Assembly (NCBI RefSeq): GCF_031157525.1
Contig: NZ_JAVIXR010000013.1
Span: forward strand, 1-64,000
Source of the DNA: Marinobacter sediminicola
GTDB taxonomy: Bacteria > Pseudomonadota > Gammaproteobacteria > Pseudomonadales > Oleiphilaceae
DNA length: 64,000 nucleotides
Reading direction: 5' to 3'
This document shows positions 46,624 to 56,010 of this stretch, in pieces (position 1 is the first letter of the stretch; each line of letters opens with the position of its first letter). Both the position numbers and the translations under genes were made by a program. The notes below the pieces were generated by a model that worked only from the letters and a program-made list of their open reading frames with translations, was not told the DNA's origin and made no database searches.

Positions 46624-48321
46624 CTAAAGCGGCGCATCTTCTGACTTGTAATCTGGCTGCCAACAGGTGCGGCCCCCTTGCTCCCTCAAATCACGCCATT
46701 CTTTGTAAGGCCCTGCAATTTCCTCACTTGTATGGCTATTGAGAGTCATGACAGAATCTCCTATTGCAAGCACCAAGTCACGCATCAGCGAAAAATCGAC
46801 CGCATCCGCTCCGTAATTAGGGGCCCATAGAGACCATGGCCCCGCAATCAGCCCCATAGTGGGAACTAGGTATGCGTGAGTGATGGAGCCCATGCCGCCG
46901 AAGTTGCAGCGCATTGGAGTATGATTCCCAGGCCCACCAAAGCCGCTGAGAATTGACATCCCAGCCACTTCTCGGTCCAGAAGCGCACCGATTGCCGTAT
47001 CGGTCATTAGTGGATGGTCCTCAGGTGCGAACCAAACGGTTGGTTCCGCTTTGCCAGTGAAATATAGCTCGCGTCCAGGTTTACCATTAGCTCTCGGTTT
47101 CGCAAGAATTTCCTTGGTGCCAAGGTGCTCAATCGCAAACGTAAAAGCGACCGACCCTTCGTCAAATTCCCGATTAAGCTCTCTCCCGTACCGTATAGTC
47201 CCATCCTGTGAATCGTGCAAGTGCGCTGAGTTGAAAGCAAACTCAAGCGTACGAGGGCGACATTTGGCTGGCTGACGAGCAAAATAGTCGGCAAGCGCTA
47301 ACATTGCTGCGATGCCATTATCCTGAACCCAAGTATTTCCGTCAGTGTTGGTGAAAAGCACTATCCGCTCATCACTCTGCCCTGGCAACGTAGCAATAAG
47401 GTTGCGAGTCATTGCCGCATCGCGCTCTGCCAACACTGCCACTGTAGCGTCATGCCCCGCGGCTATAGCATCCATAAGCTCCGCTCGCTCATCAATTCCA
47501 ACAAAAATTGCCGGCAGGCGGAAATGAATACCTAAATGAGGATCAAAGTAGCCAGACACTTGTTCCCGTGGAACGTCAAAAGCGAAAATGACTGCCCCTG
47601 CACCTACTTTCCCAGCAGCAATCAGGTCCGAATGAATCTGTAACGCCCCCAAAAAAGGCCGCTCATACAATAACGGGAGCCGGGCATACATGTCTGGGGC
47701 CATATAACTTGCACTAGCCATTAGGTGGGAAAATGGGGGCGCTGATGCTGGATCATTAGCCGCGGTTGGAAAGTCTCGCAAGATAACCTTGCCTGCATGT
47801 GCTGCAGTAATCGCTTGATTTCGAGGTAAATAAATCAATTCACCTGTACTGCCTTGCTCACCTGTTCCAAGAGCGTAGGGCACAGCCCCGACTACCGGTA
47901 TTAATTGGCCTTCTATTTCCAGCTTACCAGCCAACTCAAGGCTACGGCCAAGACCGCTTGGGTCAGCGGGAGTTGGTTGCCAGCGCTGTATCTCAAACTC
48001 ATCCGACCGGATTTCAAAACCACCAATTCTACCTATCTCAGACTCAATCCAATCAATCGCACTCTCATGCGCTTCGCTTGCAGTTGAACGGAGATCCCCA
48101 TACTGAACCACTTGCGCCATTAGGGCTTTAAGCTGCCCTTCGTCAGCGAATTTTGACTCGTCAATGATTACATCACATGCCACTTCTTCAGGGGCCTCTT
48201 CAATGTTTTCCTTAGAATTATTGTTCGAACTACTTCCATTGCAACCAACCAAAAAAAATAGGCTTAAAAAGCCAATCCCTAAAAATCTCACTCGGTCCTT
48301 TTTGTTATTTCTAAATCTCAT
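46624..48321 (-). CDS. M28-peptidase-like lipoprotein with degenerate metal site
   Basis: 565 residues with a lipoprotein signal (lipobox LVGC, about residue 27). The M28-type fold is suggested by 'SEAHESAIDWIESEIGRIGGFEI', a PA-like insert ('GKVILRDFP', 'GAGAVIFAFDVPREQ'), and 'LIATLPGQSDERIVLFTNTDGNTWVQDNGIAAMLALADYF'. The first zinc His is Asn (FTNTD instead of AHxD), while both Asp positions remain. The catalytic Glu-Glu region reads NSAHLHD. IEHLG is present. It may have a different metal site or be a binding protein. It shares a layout with the 50367 product. The gene is downstream of pucR-like on the same strand. Confidence 0.75.
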   Translation of the reverse strand: MRFRNNKKDRVRFLGIGFLSLFFLVGCNGSSSNNNSKENIEEAPEEVACDVIIDESKFADEGQLKALMAQVVQYGDLRSTASEAHESAIDWIESEIGRIGGFEIRSDEFEIQRWQPTPADPSGLGRSLELAGKLEIEGQLIPVVGAVPYALGTGEQGSTGELIYLPRNQAITAAHAGKVILRDFPTAANDPASAPPFSHLMASASYMAPDMYARLPLLYERPFLGALQIHSDLIAAGKVGAGAVIFAFDVPREQVSGYFDPHLGIHFRLPAIFVGIDERAELMDAIAAGHDATVAVLAERDAAMTRNLIATLPGQSDERIVLFTNTDGNTWVQDNGIAAMLALADYFARQPAKCRPRTLEFAFNSAHLHDSQDGTIRYGRELNREFDEGSVAFTFAIEHLGTKEILAKPRANGKPGRELYFTGKAEPTVWFAPEDHPLMTDTAIGALLDREVAGMSILSGFGGPGNHTPMRCNFGGMGSITHAYLVPTMGLIAGPWSLWAPNYGADAVDFSLMRDLVLAIGDSVMTLNSHTSEEIAGPYKEWRDLREQGGRTCWQPDYKSEDAPL

Positions 48322-48654
48322 TATCCATCCCTCTTTATTTATATTTGTTATCTACATCTCGCTCAAGGCATGCATTTTTCAATAAAATAACCCTAGCCTA
48401 TCAGCGCAATAAGTCGTAACAGCACCAATACCCTTTAGAGCAACATTCAACTTCGAGAGTAGCAGCCGGGAACAAAGGGGCAATTGATAAAACAACAGGA
48501 GATGTTGTGCACAATCACAACGAGCTACGGAAAAATTTTATTAGGTAGCGCCATTAAGAAAATGACTATGGCTCGCGAAAAAACTAAAGATACGCATGCA
48601 CCCATTCGAGCTAGAGGCCAGAGCGCGGTCAGGCGACCAACATAGCTATAGGCC
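48322..48654. other. intergenic stretch
   Basis: The leader of the lipoprotein gene (GAGGG ribosome site just before 48321) and the end of the PucR gene. No additional ORF or clear terminator is seen. Confidence 0.4.
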
Positions 48655-49992
48655 TCAGCCTCGGTCGCGCAGCCGAAATGCAACAAAAAGTCGGGCAAGC
48701 CATGACAAGTCAGATAGGTTTGCACCCAGTTTCTGTTCGATTTTTTGGAGGCGATAGTTGAGAGTATTTGGGTGGATATTCAGTGTTGCTGCAGCTTTTT
48801 TTCGTGTCAAACCGGGCGTTGAAAGCCATGTTTTTAACGTCACCACCAGAATAGGCTCGTCCGCTAGAACGCCAAGTAGTTCATCAAAGTATCCAACGCA
48901 GGCACGGTGGCAAACTACTGCATCCTGAAGAATTACGTCCGTAAACTTAAAGACCCGAACGTCGTCGCTTCCAGTTTTGCGACACCCCCACTCTAATGCA
49001 CTTAAGGCCTGCTCAGCACTAGCGTGCCACCCTAAAGCTTCACTCCGGAATAGTCCTAGACCGATAGAGCGAATCTTTGTCGACAGAACTCGAGTTAGGC
49101 GGCAACACTCTATCGCCAGAGCCTGCTCTTCCAGTACCGGTTTTGTGCCCACCGATATAGGAACCCACAATATAAGGCGGCCCTCGCGATAAGTGTGCGG
49201 CGCCTCTTGTCCGAGGTGAAGGTGTTCCGAAACTTTCTGCTGCAGCTCTTCTATCTGCCGCTCAAAAGCACCCCTGTCAGCTACGCTACTTGGCTCTATC
49301 ACAAGTGCTGCACGGCGGCCGTTGGGGTCAATCTGCAATTCATTTGTTAATGTTTGAAAACGCTTGGTGTCATCCGGGCTATCGAGAATAAGAGCGCAAA
49401 GTTCTTGGTGCCTGCGATCACGCCACTGAAGGTTTCGATGGGCTTCACTTATATAGCTAGAGCTAAGTGCCTGGCCTAGATGGTCAGTATGCTGGAGCAG
49501 GTAAGGGGAGACCTTCATCAACATCTCGGCGAGTATTCTTTCATCATCAGCGAGGAGAAGCAGAATCTGCTGCCAAGCAACAGTCGCGCCCACACGAAAC
49601 GAGTGCAGCAGGTCCGTGAGTGGCACTCCTTGGTGGTACCGGCGGCACGCGAAAGCTGACACCGGGGCGAGATCCTCTTCCGTTGGTGCACGCTCGTCGA
49701 GCAGGGTACGGTGCCAAACCTCCAAATTGATTCGCGTCATGGAGCGCACCTCATCTATGAGGCCTGGATCTGTAATCGCACCATATGCAGGCACTTCCTC
49801 GCGGATCGCACAAATCATGGCATCGATATGAATATCAATGTCAATCGCCATCTTTTCGAATAACAGACGTAGTGGCTTAGATATACGAGGTGGGGTCTTT
49901 GCTGATGTAATATTAGCCCCAACAGTGACACCGATATTTTTTTGTTTTTGCACTGGAATCCCCGATGCGGTCACTTCACGCATGATAGACAC
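48655..49992 (-). CDS. PucR/CdaR-family transcriptional regulator
   Basis: 445 residues. The C-terminal PucR helix-turn-helix ('LTRKKAAATLNIHPNTLNYRLQKIEQKLGANLSDLSWLARLFVAFRL', about 395-440) is diagnostic. A GGDEF-like CdaR middle domain precedes it ('RRAALVIEPSSVADRG', 'LILWVPISVG'), and the N-terminal part is a RsbRD-like helical sensor. It lies between two lipoprotein genes of one family and is divergent from one of them, so it probably activates both in response to their substrate or product. Confidence 0.87.
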   Translation of the reverse strand: MSIMREVTASGIPVQKQKNIGVTVGANITSAKTPPRISKPLRLLFEKMAIDIDIHIDAMICAIREEVPAYGAITDPGLIDEVRSMTRINLEVWHRTLLDERAPTEEDLAPVSAFACRRYHQGVPLTDLLHSFRVGATVAWQQILLLLADDERILAEMLMKVSPYLLQHTDHLGQALSSSYISEAHRNLQWRDRRHQELCALILDSPDDTKRFQTLTNELQIDPNGRRAALVIEPSSVADRGAFERQIEELQQKVSEHLHLGQEAPHTYREGRLILWVPISVGTKPVLEEQALAIECCRLTRVLSTKIRSIGLGLFRSEALGWHASAEQALSALEWGCRKTGSDDVRVFKFTDVILQDAVVCHRACVGYFDELLGVLADEPILVVTLKTWLSTPGLTRKKAAATLNIHPNTLNYRLQKIEQKLGANLSDLSWLARLFVAFRLRDRG

Positions 49993-50366
49993 AGAAGCTG
50001 TGGGAGAGCAAGCAGGGGCAGAGTATGGGGGTTATGGAGCAAATTGAGGCCGCGTAGCTAAATAACTTCAACAGGTGAAAATCTACTCAGGGGGAGATTG
50101 TGAGCATCCACAACATTCACTGTCATTTTATCAGTTGCCCCAGCGCGCCCCCCTGCTAGGCTCAGTTTGGACACGCTCTAGATGTAAGTAGCCTTAAATA
50201 GTGGTTCTTGGCTCTTTTCGTGTCCAACGTTAAACATTGATCGCATTCCTTCAGTGCTCTCAGCGCATTCGCAATTACAGCACACACTGAACTAGTGGCT
50301 GTCCCGAATAAATCTCGCAGGAAGCACGATAACAACAACGACAAGTTCTAAAAGGAGTTTTCGGTG
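49993..50366. promoter_or_regulatory. divergent promoter region with inverted repeat
   Basis: The region between the PucR and lipoprotein-hydrolase starts. TTGGACACG (50167-50175) is matched by CGTGTCCAA (50219-50227), a 9-bp dyad with arms 43 bases apart, a possible looped binding site for the PucR regulator. AAGGAG at 50352 sets the lipoprotein start. Confidence 0.4.
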
Positions 50367-52943
50367 ATGATCAATAATATCTTCCAGAAAACAAAGGGCA
50401 TTGTACGGATCCTCATTTTATTTATAGCATCGATTGTCTTAGTCGCTTGCAGGGGCAGCGATTCAGATCTCAACTCGGAGGGCGCTCCTCAGAATGCCTG
50501 GCCTACGACGGCCCTTCCCTCAACTGCGGCAACAACCGTGGACCAATCTGAGTTCCTACCCAGCAGTTTAATGCGCGAGTGGCACAGGTCTCTAGACAAA
50601 GTGGGGCTACGTGCAGAAGCCTCACTTGGACAGGCCGCTTACATCGACGTACTGCATGAGCGGCTACGCCAAGCCGGAGTGAAAGACATTCAGTTCGAAG
50701 AGGTGGAGATGTTGCGTTGGACGGCTAAAACTTGGAGTCTGTCGACTCAAACAGCGCAAGGCGATTTTGGGTTGATTGACACCGCTGCTTTTATACCGCA
50801 ATCAGGCAGTACGCCTGAGGCTGGGATCACCGCAGAGCTCGCCTATCTCACACCACAACAATTCCAAAGTATCGTGACTGCCTCAAACCCTGTAGCGGTC
50901 CTCATGTCGCTTGCTCCGAACCTAGCTGGGAAAATTGTACTGGTCGACTTCCCAAGCATTCAAATGACAGCTGACTCCTTTCTTAACAAAGCAGTCAGTG
51001 TCTACGATCCATCGGGCACAGTTAAACCTGATGACCCCTACGAGCGAACATATCTAGGGATAGGACCTTTTTTAGAACTAATGGATGGACTGGAGCTAAT
51101 AGGAGTTCGCGGGATTGTAGCTACTTACGATCAAGCACATAGTTCGCAGTTCGCAAAGCTCTTCATTCCGAATGATGACCATGTCCGTGGGATGCCTGGC
51201 GTGTATGTTGATGCTATAGCGGGACAACAATTACGAGATCTCGCTGAAAGTGATGGCTCGGTGACCCTGACTCTTGACGCAATAGTCGAGACCATAAACA
51301 CAAGAAATCTCATCGGTACCATTCCTGGAGCTAGTGATGAGCTTGTCGTTATCAGTAGCCATACAGGGGGCACCAATGGTGCTGAGGGCAATGGCCCCAA
51401 TGCCATCGTCGATATCGCACAATACCTGACACGACTACCTCAGGAAGAGCTAGAGCGCAGCATTACGATCGTGTTGTCTAGTGGACATTTCGCTGGCAGC
51501 AAGGGCATACAGGGATATCTTCGCCAACATAAAAGAGATGGCCTTCTTGATCGTATTGCAGCCGTTATAACTCTGGAGCATCTTGGGCTTAAAGAGTGGC
51601 TACCAGACGGCCAAGGGCAGTTTTTTGCAACAGGAAAGCATGAGCCAGGCACAATGTTTATGCCTCAAAATGCAGTGCTACAAGACCTTTCACAAAACTG
51701 GGCACAAAATGCGGATGCCTCACCCACGTATTTCATGCCTCCCGCCAACCCCCGCGATGCGACTTGGCCGTATATGGGGCAGTATTTATGGGGAACCAGT
51801 AACATTCCGGTAATTAACTACATTACACGGCCTGCATATTTACTGAACTGGGGCATCGATACTATCGAGTTTGTCGACTTCGATTTAATGCATAGACAGA
51901 CAGTCGCTTTTACTCAATTAGCTCTCGATCTCACTCGCGTTCCATTAGCACATCTCCCGCAACGAAAGAGCAGCCTAGCGCAATCTACGCAGCCGGCTCA
52001 CGGCCCAGGAGGTAGCGATTACAAGAGCATTGACGTTCGAGTGAGCGAGGGAGGCAGTGGCTCTGACGCATGGTATGTATTTGAGCCAGTCGAGCCCATG
52101 CCTGTCAGCGCACCTTTAGTGATAATGCTGCATGGCTATTTCGAGTTCGCGGGTTATCAGTCACTACGAGAGTTTATTTGGCACACTGTTCGCCAAGGGA
52201 ACGTCGTCATCTATCCTCGCTGGCAAACTGCATCTGCAGTCCCATGCCAAGGGCCACTCTATATTGAGCCTTGCATGGCATCTGCTGTAACTGGCATTAA
52301 GGACGCAATTGCATTCCTTCAGGCCGACTCAAGCCGTGTTTGGCCAGATTTAGATAGAACGAGCTATTTCGGTTTTTCTTTTGGCGGGATTCTCACTTCT
52401 AATATCGCCAACAGATGGGATTCGTTAGGTCTTCCCAAGCCACTGTCGATTTTTCTAGACGATCCACACGATGGGGGGTTTGCTGGGCCCGGAGAGCCAG
52501 CCCTCGATAACAGCCTAGCAGGCATCCCTACTACAACTTTGTTCCAGTGCCATTCCAGCCAGACTGGCGTGATCGCAGCAAACCCAGCAAATAGTTGTAA
52601 TGCCATATTTCCCTTGCTTAATCACATTCCTATAGAGAACAAGGACCTTGTACTGATCTATACCGATACTCACGGCAACCCTGAACTCGGATCTGGCCAC
52701 GGCGTGTGCAAGGCTGAACCCGGCGCGGCTGATGCATATGACTATAATTTTTGCTGGAAAGTATTCGACGCTCTGCGTAGCTGTGCGTATGGGAATGTCG
52801 ATTGTGAATACGCATTAGGAGACACAAAGGAGCATCGCTTCAATGGCTCCTGGGAGGATGGCAAAGAGATTATGCCTTTGAAGATCCAGGACGCTGCACC
52901 AATTGATGCTTCTCCTATAAGCAAGGAAGCTGGTGGTAGCTAG
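50367..52943 (+). CDS. M28-like lipoprotein fused to alpha/beta hydrolase
   Basis: 858 residues from the ATG at 50367 (AAGGAG 9 bases upstream; GTG at 50364 is also in frame). A lipobox LVAC near residue 29 is followed by an M28/PA-like domain (about 60-530), with 'LVVISSHTGGTNGAEGNGPNAIVDIAQYL' and SSGHFAGSKG and TLEHLGLKEW. Here the first zinc His is kept, but both Asp ligands are replaced (Gly and Asn). A second domain (about 560-840) is an alpha/beta hydrolase: 'PLVIMLHGYFEFAGYQ' oxyanion region, nucleophile elbow GFSFGG near residue 671, Asp in FLDDPHD, and a late His (TDTHGN). The two-domain fusion is anchored in the envelope and probably hydrolyses an ester or amide. Confidence 0.75.
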   Translation: MINNIFQKTKGIVRILILFIASIVLVACRGSDSDLNSEGAPQNAWPTTALPSTAATTVDQSEFLPSSLMREWHRSLDKVGLRAEASLGQAAYIDVLHERLRQAGVKDIQFEEVEMLRWTAKTWSLSTQTAQGDFGLIDTAAFIPQSGSTPEAGITAELAYLTPQQFQSIVTASNPVAVLMSLAPNLAGKIVLVDFPSIQMTADSFLNKAVSVYDPSGTVKPDDPYERTYLGIGPFLELMDGLELIGVRGIVATYDQAHSSQFAKLFIPNDDHVRGMPGVYVDAIAGQQLRDLAESDGSVTLTLDAIVETINTRNLIGTIPGASDELVVISSHTGGTNGAEGNGPNAIVDIAQYLTRLPQEELERSITIVLSSGHFAGSKGIQGYLRQHKRDGLLDRIAAVITLEHLGLKEWLPDGQGQFFATGKHEPGTMFMPQNAVLQDLSQNWAQNADASPTYFMPPANPRDATWPYMGQYLWGTSNIPVINYITRPAYLLNWGIDTIEFVDFDLMHRQTVAFTQLALDLTRVPLAHLPQRKSSLAQSTQPAHGPGGSDYKSIDVRVSEGGSGSDAWYVFEPVEPMPVSAPLVIMLHGYFEFAGYQSLREFIWHTVRQGNVVIYPRWQTASAVPCQGPLYIEPCMASAVTGIKDAIAFLQADSSRVWPDLDRTSYFGFSFGGILTSNIANRWDSLGLPKPLSIFLDDPHDGGFAGPGEPALDNSLAGIPTTTLFQCHSSQTGVIAANPANSCNAIFPLLNHIPIENKDLVLIYTDTHGNPELGSGHGVCKAEPGAADAYDYNFCWKVFDALRSCAYGNVDCEYALGDTKEHRFNGSWEDGKEIMPLKIQDAAPIDASPISKEAGGS

Positions 52944-53220
52944 AAGCATGCTCCATTGGGCTTGATTAGCCATAGAATTGAAGTCAGAGATGCCCCCTTG
53001 CTCAGCGGAGGGGTGTTGATTCATGCCAGGGACGGCCTGGACGCGCAGCATCGTATAGAGCTCCAAAGTCCTAAACGATTGGTTTTCCGCCGCCTTATCA
53101 CAGCTGCAGGGCTGTTTTACGATATGCCAGACTGGACTTAGCAGGCGCTGAAATGCCATTTAGCTTGAAGACGATAGTACCGCTAGTTGTGCCGGCCGAC
53201 TCCGTATAGCCCTCCATGGC
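52944..53220. other. intergenic stretch left of direct repeat A
   Basis: No supported gene. The region after the hydrolase stop has no clear hairpin terminator before the repeat begins. Confidence 0.4.
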
Positions 53221-53400
53221 CTCAGTAACCAAAGGTCATATTCGGGCACCCCGAAATTCTCACTCTGTGCCCAAAATCCAAGTTGTTATGTGGGCTTAAC
53301 CGTTTTCAGTAGGGCGAGCACATTTCGACCAAACCCTTTCCCAGCAACGACTTACACCGATTTAAGTCGGTGCCGGCCAGTTGAAACCGTCTAATGGGGT

Positions 53401-53445
53401 GCCCTCCGAAGGGGGTCACAGGTTCAAATCCTGTCGGGCGCGCCA
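53401..53445 (+). repeat. attachment repeat 2: damaged 3' half of tRNA-Arg(CCG)
   Basis: Same anticodon loop, T arm and GCGCGCCA end as repeat 1, but the anticodon 3' stem and variable region are shorter (GAAGGGGGTC against GAAGGCAGGGGTC), so it could not fold as a tRNA even if a 5' half were present. Confidence 0.8.
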
Positions 53446-53453
53446 TATTTTTC

Positions 53454-53486
53454 AAGGCCTTACGTGAAAGCGTAGGGCCTTTTTAT
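53454..53486 (+). terminator. tRNA-Arg terminator, copy 2
   Basis: Same AAGGCCTTACG/CGTAGGGCCTT hairpin and T-tract as at 5802, with GAAAG in place of GAAAA in the loop. Confidence 0.7.
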
Positions 53487-53508
53487 TTGGCTGTGTCCAA
53501 ATGGTGCC

Positions 53509-53756
53509 TTAATTACACCCGCAACTTATTCCGCTTTCTCTCGCCACTAAGTACCTAGCCTTTGATTCTACCTATGGACCTCATGTTTAACAGAAGTGAA
53601 TGTCCGGCGTAATTCAAGCAGCCGATTCGACCTCAATGAGGGCAGGCGCTATTCTCGACAAGATCTACGACGCTAGAAGCTCAACTGAACATGTGCAAGC
53701 GCAGGTGCAAACAAAGCCGTACCATGCGGTAACGCTATTTTCGCTAAAGAGACTTT
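53509..53756. other. leader of the AraC-type gene
   Basis: No ORF of its own. It separates the repeat from the regulator; no clear promoter consensus is seen. Confidence 0.35.
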
Positions 53757-54755
53757 ATGGTGTCTAACACCCCACCGCTAAGAGTTGGCTTCATTCTGCT
53801 GCCTCGCTTCACACTCAACGCCTTCGCTGGCTTCGTAGACTCCCTACGTCTTGCAGCGGATCAGGGCGGACGGAGCCGAATGATTCATTGCAGCTGGGAA
53901 ATCATGGGAGCAAAGGCTGTAACCTCAAGCTGTGGGATTGAGGTTCTTCCGAAAGTTCCGTACCAAGATCCTGCCAGCTTCACCCATATCGCTATTTGTG
54001 GTGGCAATAGCTACCTAGACCCAGAGGAAGACAGGGATTTAAGCCTGTATTTAAAAAGCGCCAGTCGCATGGGGGTCAAATTAGTTGGAGTTTGCACTGG
54101 CACCTTCGCCATCGCCCGCGCCGAACTGCTGAAAGGGGAGCGCGTCTGTGTTCACTGGAATGTGATCAACGAATTTCGTCAGCAGTTTCCCCATATCGAA
54201 GCTACACCTGACCGTATCTTCCTGCAGTCCGCGCGCGTCATTACCTGCGCAGGCTCCTCCGGCGCAACGGATATGGCCCTACATTTAATTCGCCAATTCT
54301 GTGGTTCAGAAAAAGCACAGCAAGCTATTCGGCATATGATTCTCACCGGTGTCCGAATGTCCAATTCACCTCAAACTCATTTTTTTGAGGCCCTCCATGA
54401 AATCCGCGACGAACGCGTGCGCGTAGCGGTACTAACCATGGAGCAGTCCCTTAACAGCAAACTCAGTATTGAAAGCCTGGCGGCGCATCTCAACATAGGG
54501 CCCCGCCAATTGAACCGTCTCTTTCTTCGAGAGATGAATATGACGGCCATGCGCTATTTCCGGATAATGCGGCTGCGCTATGCTGACTGGCTGCTGCGCC
54601 ATACTAATAGCTCTATCGCCGAAATTGCTGCAGATTGCGGTTTCTCCGACGCAGCTCACTTGTCACGCGATTTCACCGCCCACTACGCAAAAAATCCCAG
54701 CCATGCAAGGCATACGGATGCGATCAAACTGCCCTCTAGTGCGCTGGCTGATTGA
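53757..54755 (+). CDS. GlxA-type AraC-family regulator
   Basis: 332 residues. The N-terminal DJ-1/PfpI-like domain (about 8-190, 'LVGVCTGTFAIARAELLKGERVCVHWN' with the nucleophile-elbow Cys) is followed by a C-terminal AraC domain (about 215-320: 'LSIESLAAHLNIGPRQLNRLFLREMNMTAMRYFRIMRLRYADWLL', 'IAEIAADCGFSDAAHLSRDF'). Members regulate betaine, carnitine and hydroxyproline catabolism in proteobacteria. It reads towards the TRAP operon and probably activates it through the direct repeats at 54844-54878. Confidence 0.9.
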   Translation: MVSNTPPLRVGFILLPRFTLNAFAGFVDSLRLAADQGGRSRMIHCSWEIMGAKAVTSSCGIEVLPKVPYQDPASFTHIAICGGNSYLDPEEDRDLSLYLKSASRMGVKLVGVCTGTFAIARAELLKGERVCVHWNVINEFRQQFPHIEATPDRIFLQSARVITCAGSSGATDMALHLIRQFCGSEKAQQAIRHMILTGVRMSNSPQTHFFEALHEIRDERVRVAVLTMEQSLNSKLSIESLAAHLNIGPRQLNRLFLREMNMTAMRYFRIMRLRYADWLLRHTNSSIAEIAADCGFSDAAHLSRDFTAHYAKNPSHARHTDAIKLPSSALAD

Positions 54756-54843
54756 CTCGCGTATCCACTACCAACTTCTCCTCTTAATTAACTGCACCGC
54801 ATCGCTAACAAGCAGTGCTTAAAGGCAGCCAAACACCCGAAAA

Positions 54844-54878
54844 TGTCCTGAATATTCAAAATGGTGTCCTAAATATTC
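54844..54878 (+). promoter_or_regulatory. direct repeats, candidate AraC activator sites
   Basis: TGTCCTGAATATTC (54844) and TGTCCTAAATATTC (54865) are spaced 21 bases, two helical turns, and lie 90-125 bases before the dctP start. This is typical of binding by an AraC-type activator in tandem. Confidence 0.5.
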
Positions 54879-54967
54879 TATCCCCGCCATGCACGGACAC
54901 CCTATATTGGCGTCCTAGCACAATAGAACCGACACCAATCCTCTAAAAACAAACCGGAGTGTCTCTA

Positions 54968-55954
54968 ATGAAGCGTCACACGTCATTAAAAGTTCTTGTC
55001 ACTGCAGTTATTGGATTCTCATTGCCTGTCGCATCATCAGCGGCAGATATAGAGTTGCGCGCAGCCACAGTAGGCACCCCTGGTGGCATTCAGGTAACGG
55101 GGCTAAACGCGCTATCTGACCACGTAACCGAGGCTACCGATGGCAGCGTTAATATCAAACTGTTTCCTTCCGGCGCGCTGGGGGGCCAGGTTGCCAATAT
55201 TGAGTCGCTTGATTCGCACACCTTGGACATTGTTGCCATTGAAACGGCCATCACGACAATTAACAGTGATCTAGGAATCCTCTCCCTGCCCTATCTATTT
55301 CGTGATCGCGATCACGTGAATGGTGCGCTCAAGGGCGAAGCTGGTGAAGAAATCCGTCAATTGCTTCTCAATGATGGTTACCGAGTTCTGGGCTTCTACG
55401 AGGGCGGTTTTCGGCACATCACCAACAATCGTAAACCGATCGTCGTCCCCAAAGACCTGGACGGGTTGCGCATTCGAACCCCAGCCAGCCGCCAGCGCGT
55501 GAAGATGCTCAATGCATGGGGGGGCAACGCCTCACCACTTCCCTACCCCGAGCTCTATTCCGCACTTCAAACTGGCGTGTTCGACGGCCAGGAAAACCCT
55601 CTCGTCGAAGTGAGAGCCAGTCGTTTCTACGAAGTTCAGGAGTACCTCTCTCTTACCGGCCACGTCTACACCACCGGCTTTCTGCTTATGAACGAGACCC
55701 GCTTTCAGGCACTGCCTGAGCAGCTACAACAGGCGCTGCTGGAGGGTGGCAAAAAAGCATTCGAATCAACTGTGGCTTTTGGCACAGAGGCTGATGAACA
55801 GATCGTTTCGCTGGTCGAAGAGAGTGGCGTAAAAGTAAACCAGGTCGACACAGCTGCATTCGTAGAAGCATCACAGCCATTGTGGAGCGTTTTCACCGAG
55901 AAAATGTCCAGCAAAGCTCGAGATCTTGTTAAGCGGATCGCCGAAATTCCGTGA
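54968..55954 (+). CDS. dctP: TRAP transporter solute-binding protein DctP
   Basis: 328 residues: signal peptide ending near ASSA-AD (residue about 23), then a DctP fold: 'LRAATVGTPGGIQVTGLNALSDHVTEATDGSVNIKLFPSGALGG', 'DLDGLRIRTPASRQRVKMLNAWGGNASPLPYPELYSALQTGVFDGQENP'. The Arg of RIRTP binds the substrate carboxylate in this family. The ATG at 54968 has CGGAG upstream (GTG at 54959 is alternative). It delivers the substrate of the downstream enzyme to DctQM. Confidence 0.92.
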   Translation: MKRHTSLKVLVTAVIGFSLPVASSAADIELRAATVGTPGGIQVTGLNALSDHVTEATDGSVNIKLFPSGALGGQVANIESLDSHTLDIVAIETAITTINSDLGILSLPYLFRDRDHVNGALKGEAGEEIRQLLLNDGYRVLGFYEGGFRHITNNRKPIVVPKDLDGLRIRTPASRQRVKMLNAWGGNASPLPYPELYSALQTGVFDGQENPLVEVRASRFYEVQEYLSLTGHVYTTGFLLMNETRFQALPEQLQQALLEGGKKAFESTVAFGTEADEQIVSLVEESGVKVNQVDTAAFVEASQPLWSVFTEKMSSKARDLVKRIAEIP

Positions 55955-56010
55955 CCTAAGCCATTAATGGCAGGTTGTCCAAATTAGGTTCCCCCCCAGG
56001 AAGGTTCACT

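Larger units (their letters stand above)
53221..53508. repeat. direct repeat A (~290 bp) with tRNA-Arg fragment
   Basis: Nearly identical to 58968-59255, with scattered substitutions. Shared content in order: a 180-base leader (TCTGTGCCCAAAATCCAAGT..., GGCGAGCACATTTCG-like, and the dyad CACCGATTTAAGTCGGTG), the tRNA-Arg 3' half, and its terminator. Repeat 1 at 5745 shares only the tRNA half and terminator, not the leader. The direct repeats bound the AraC-TRAP-epimerase cassette. Confidence 0.85.
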
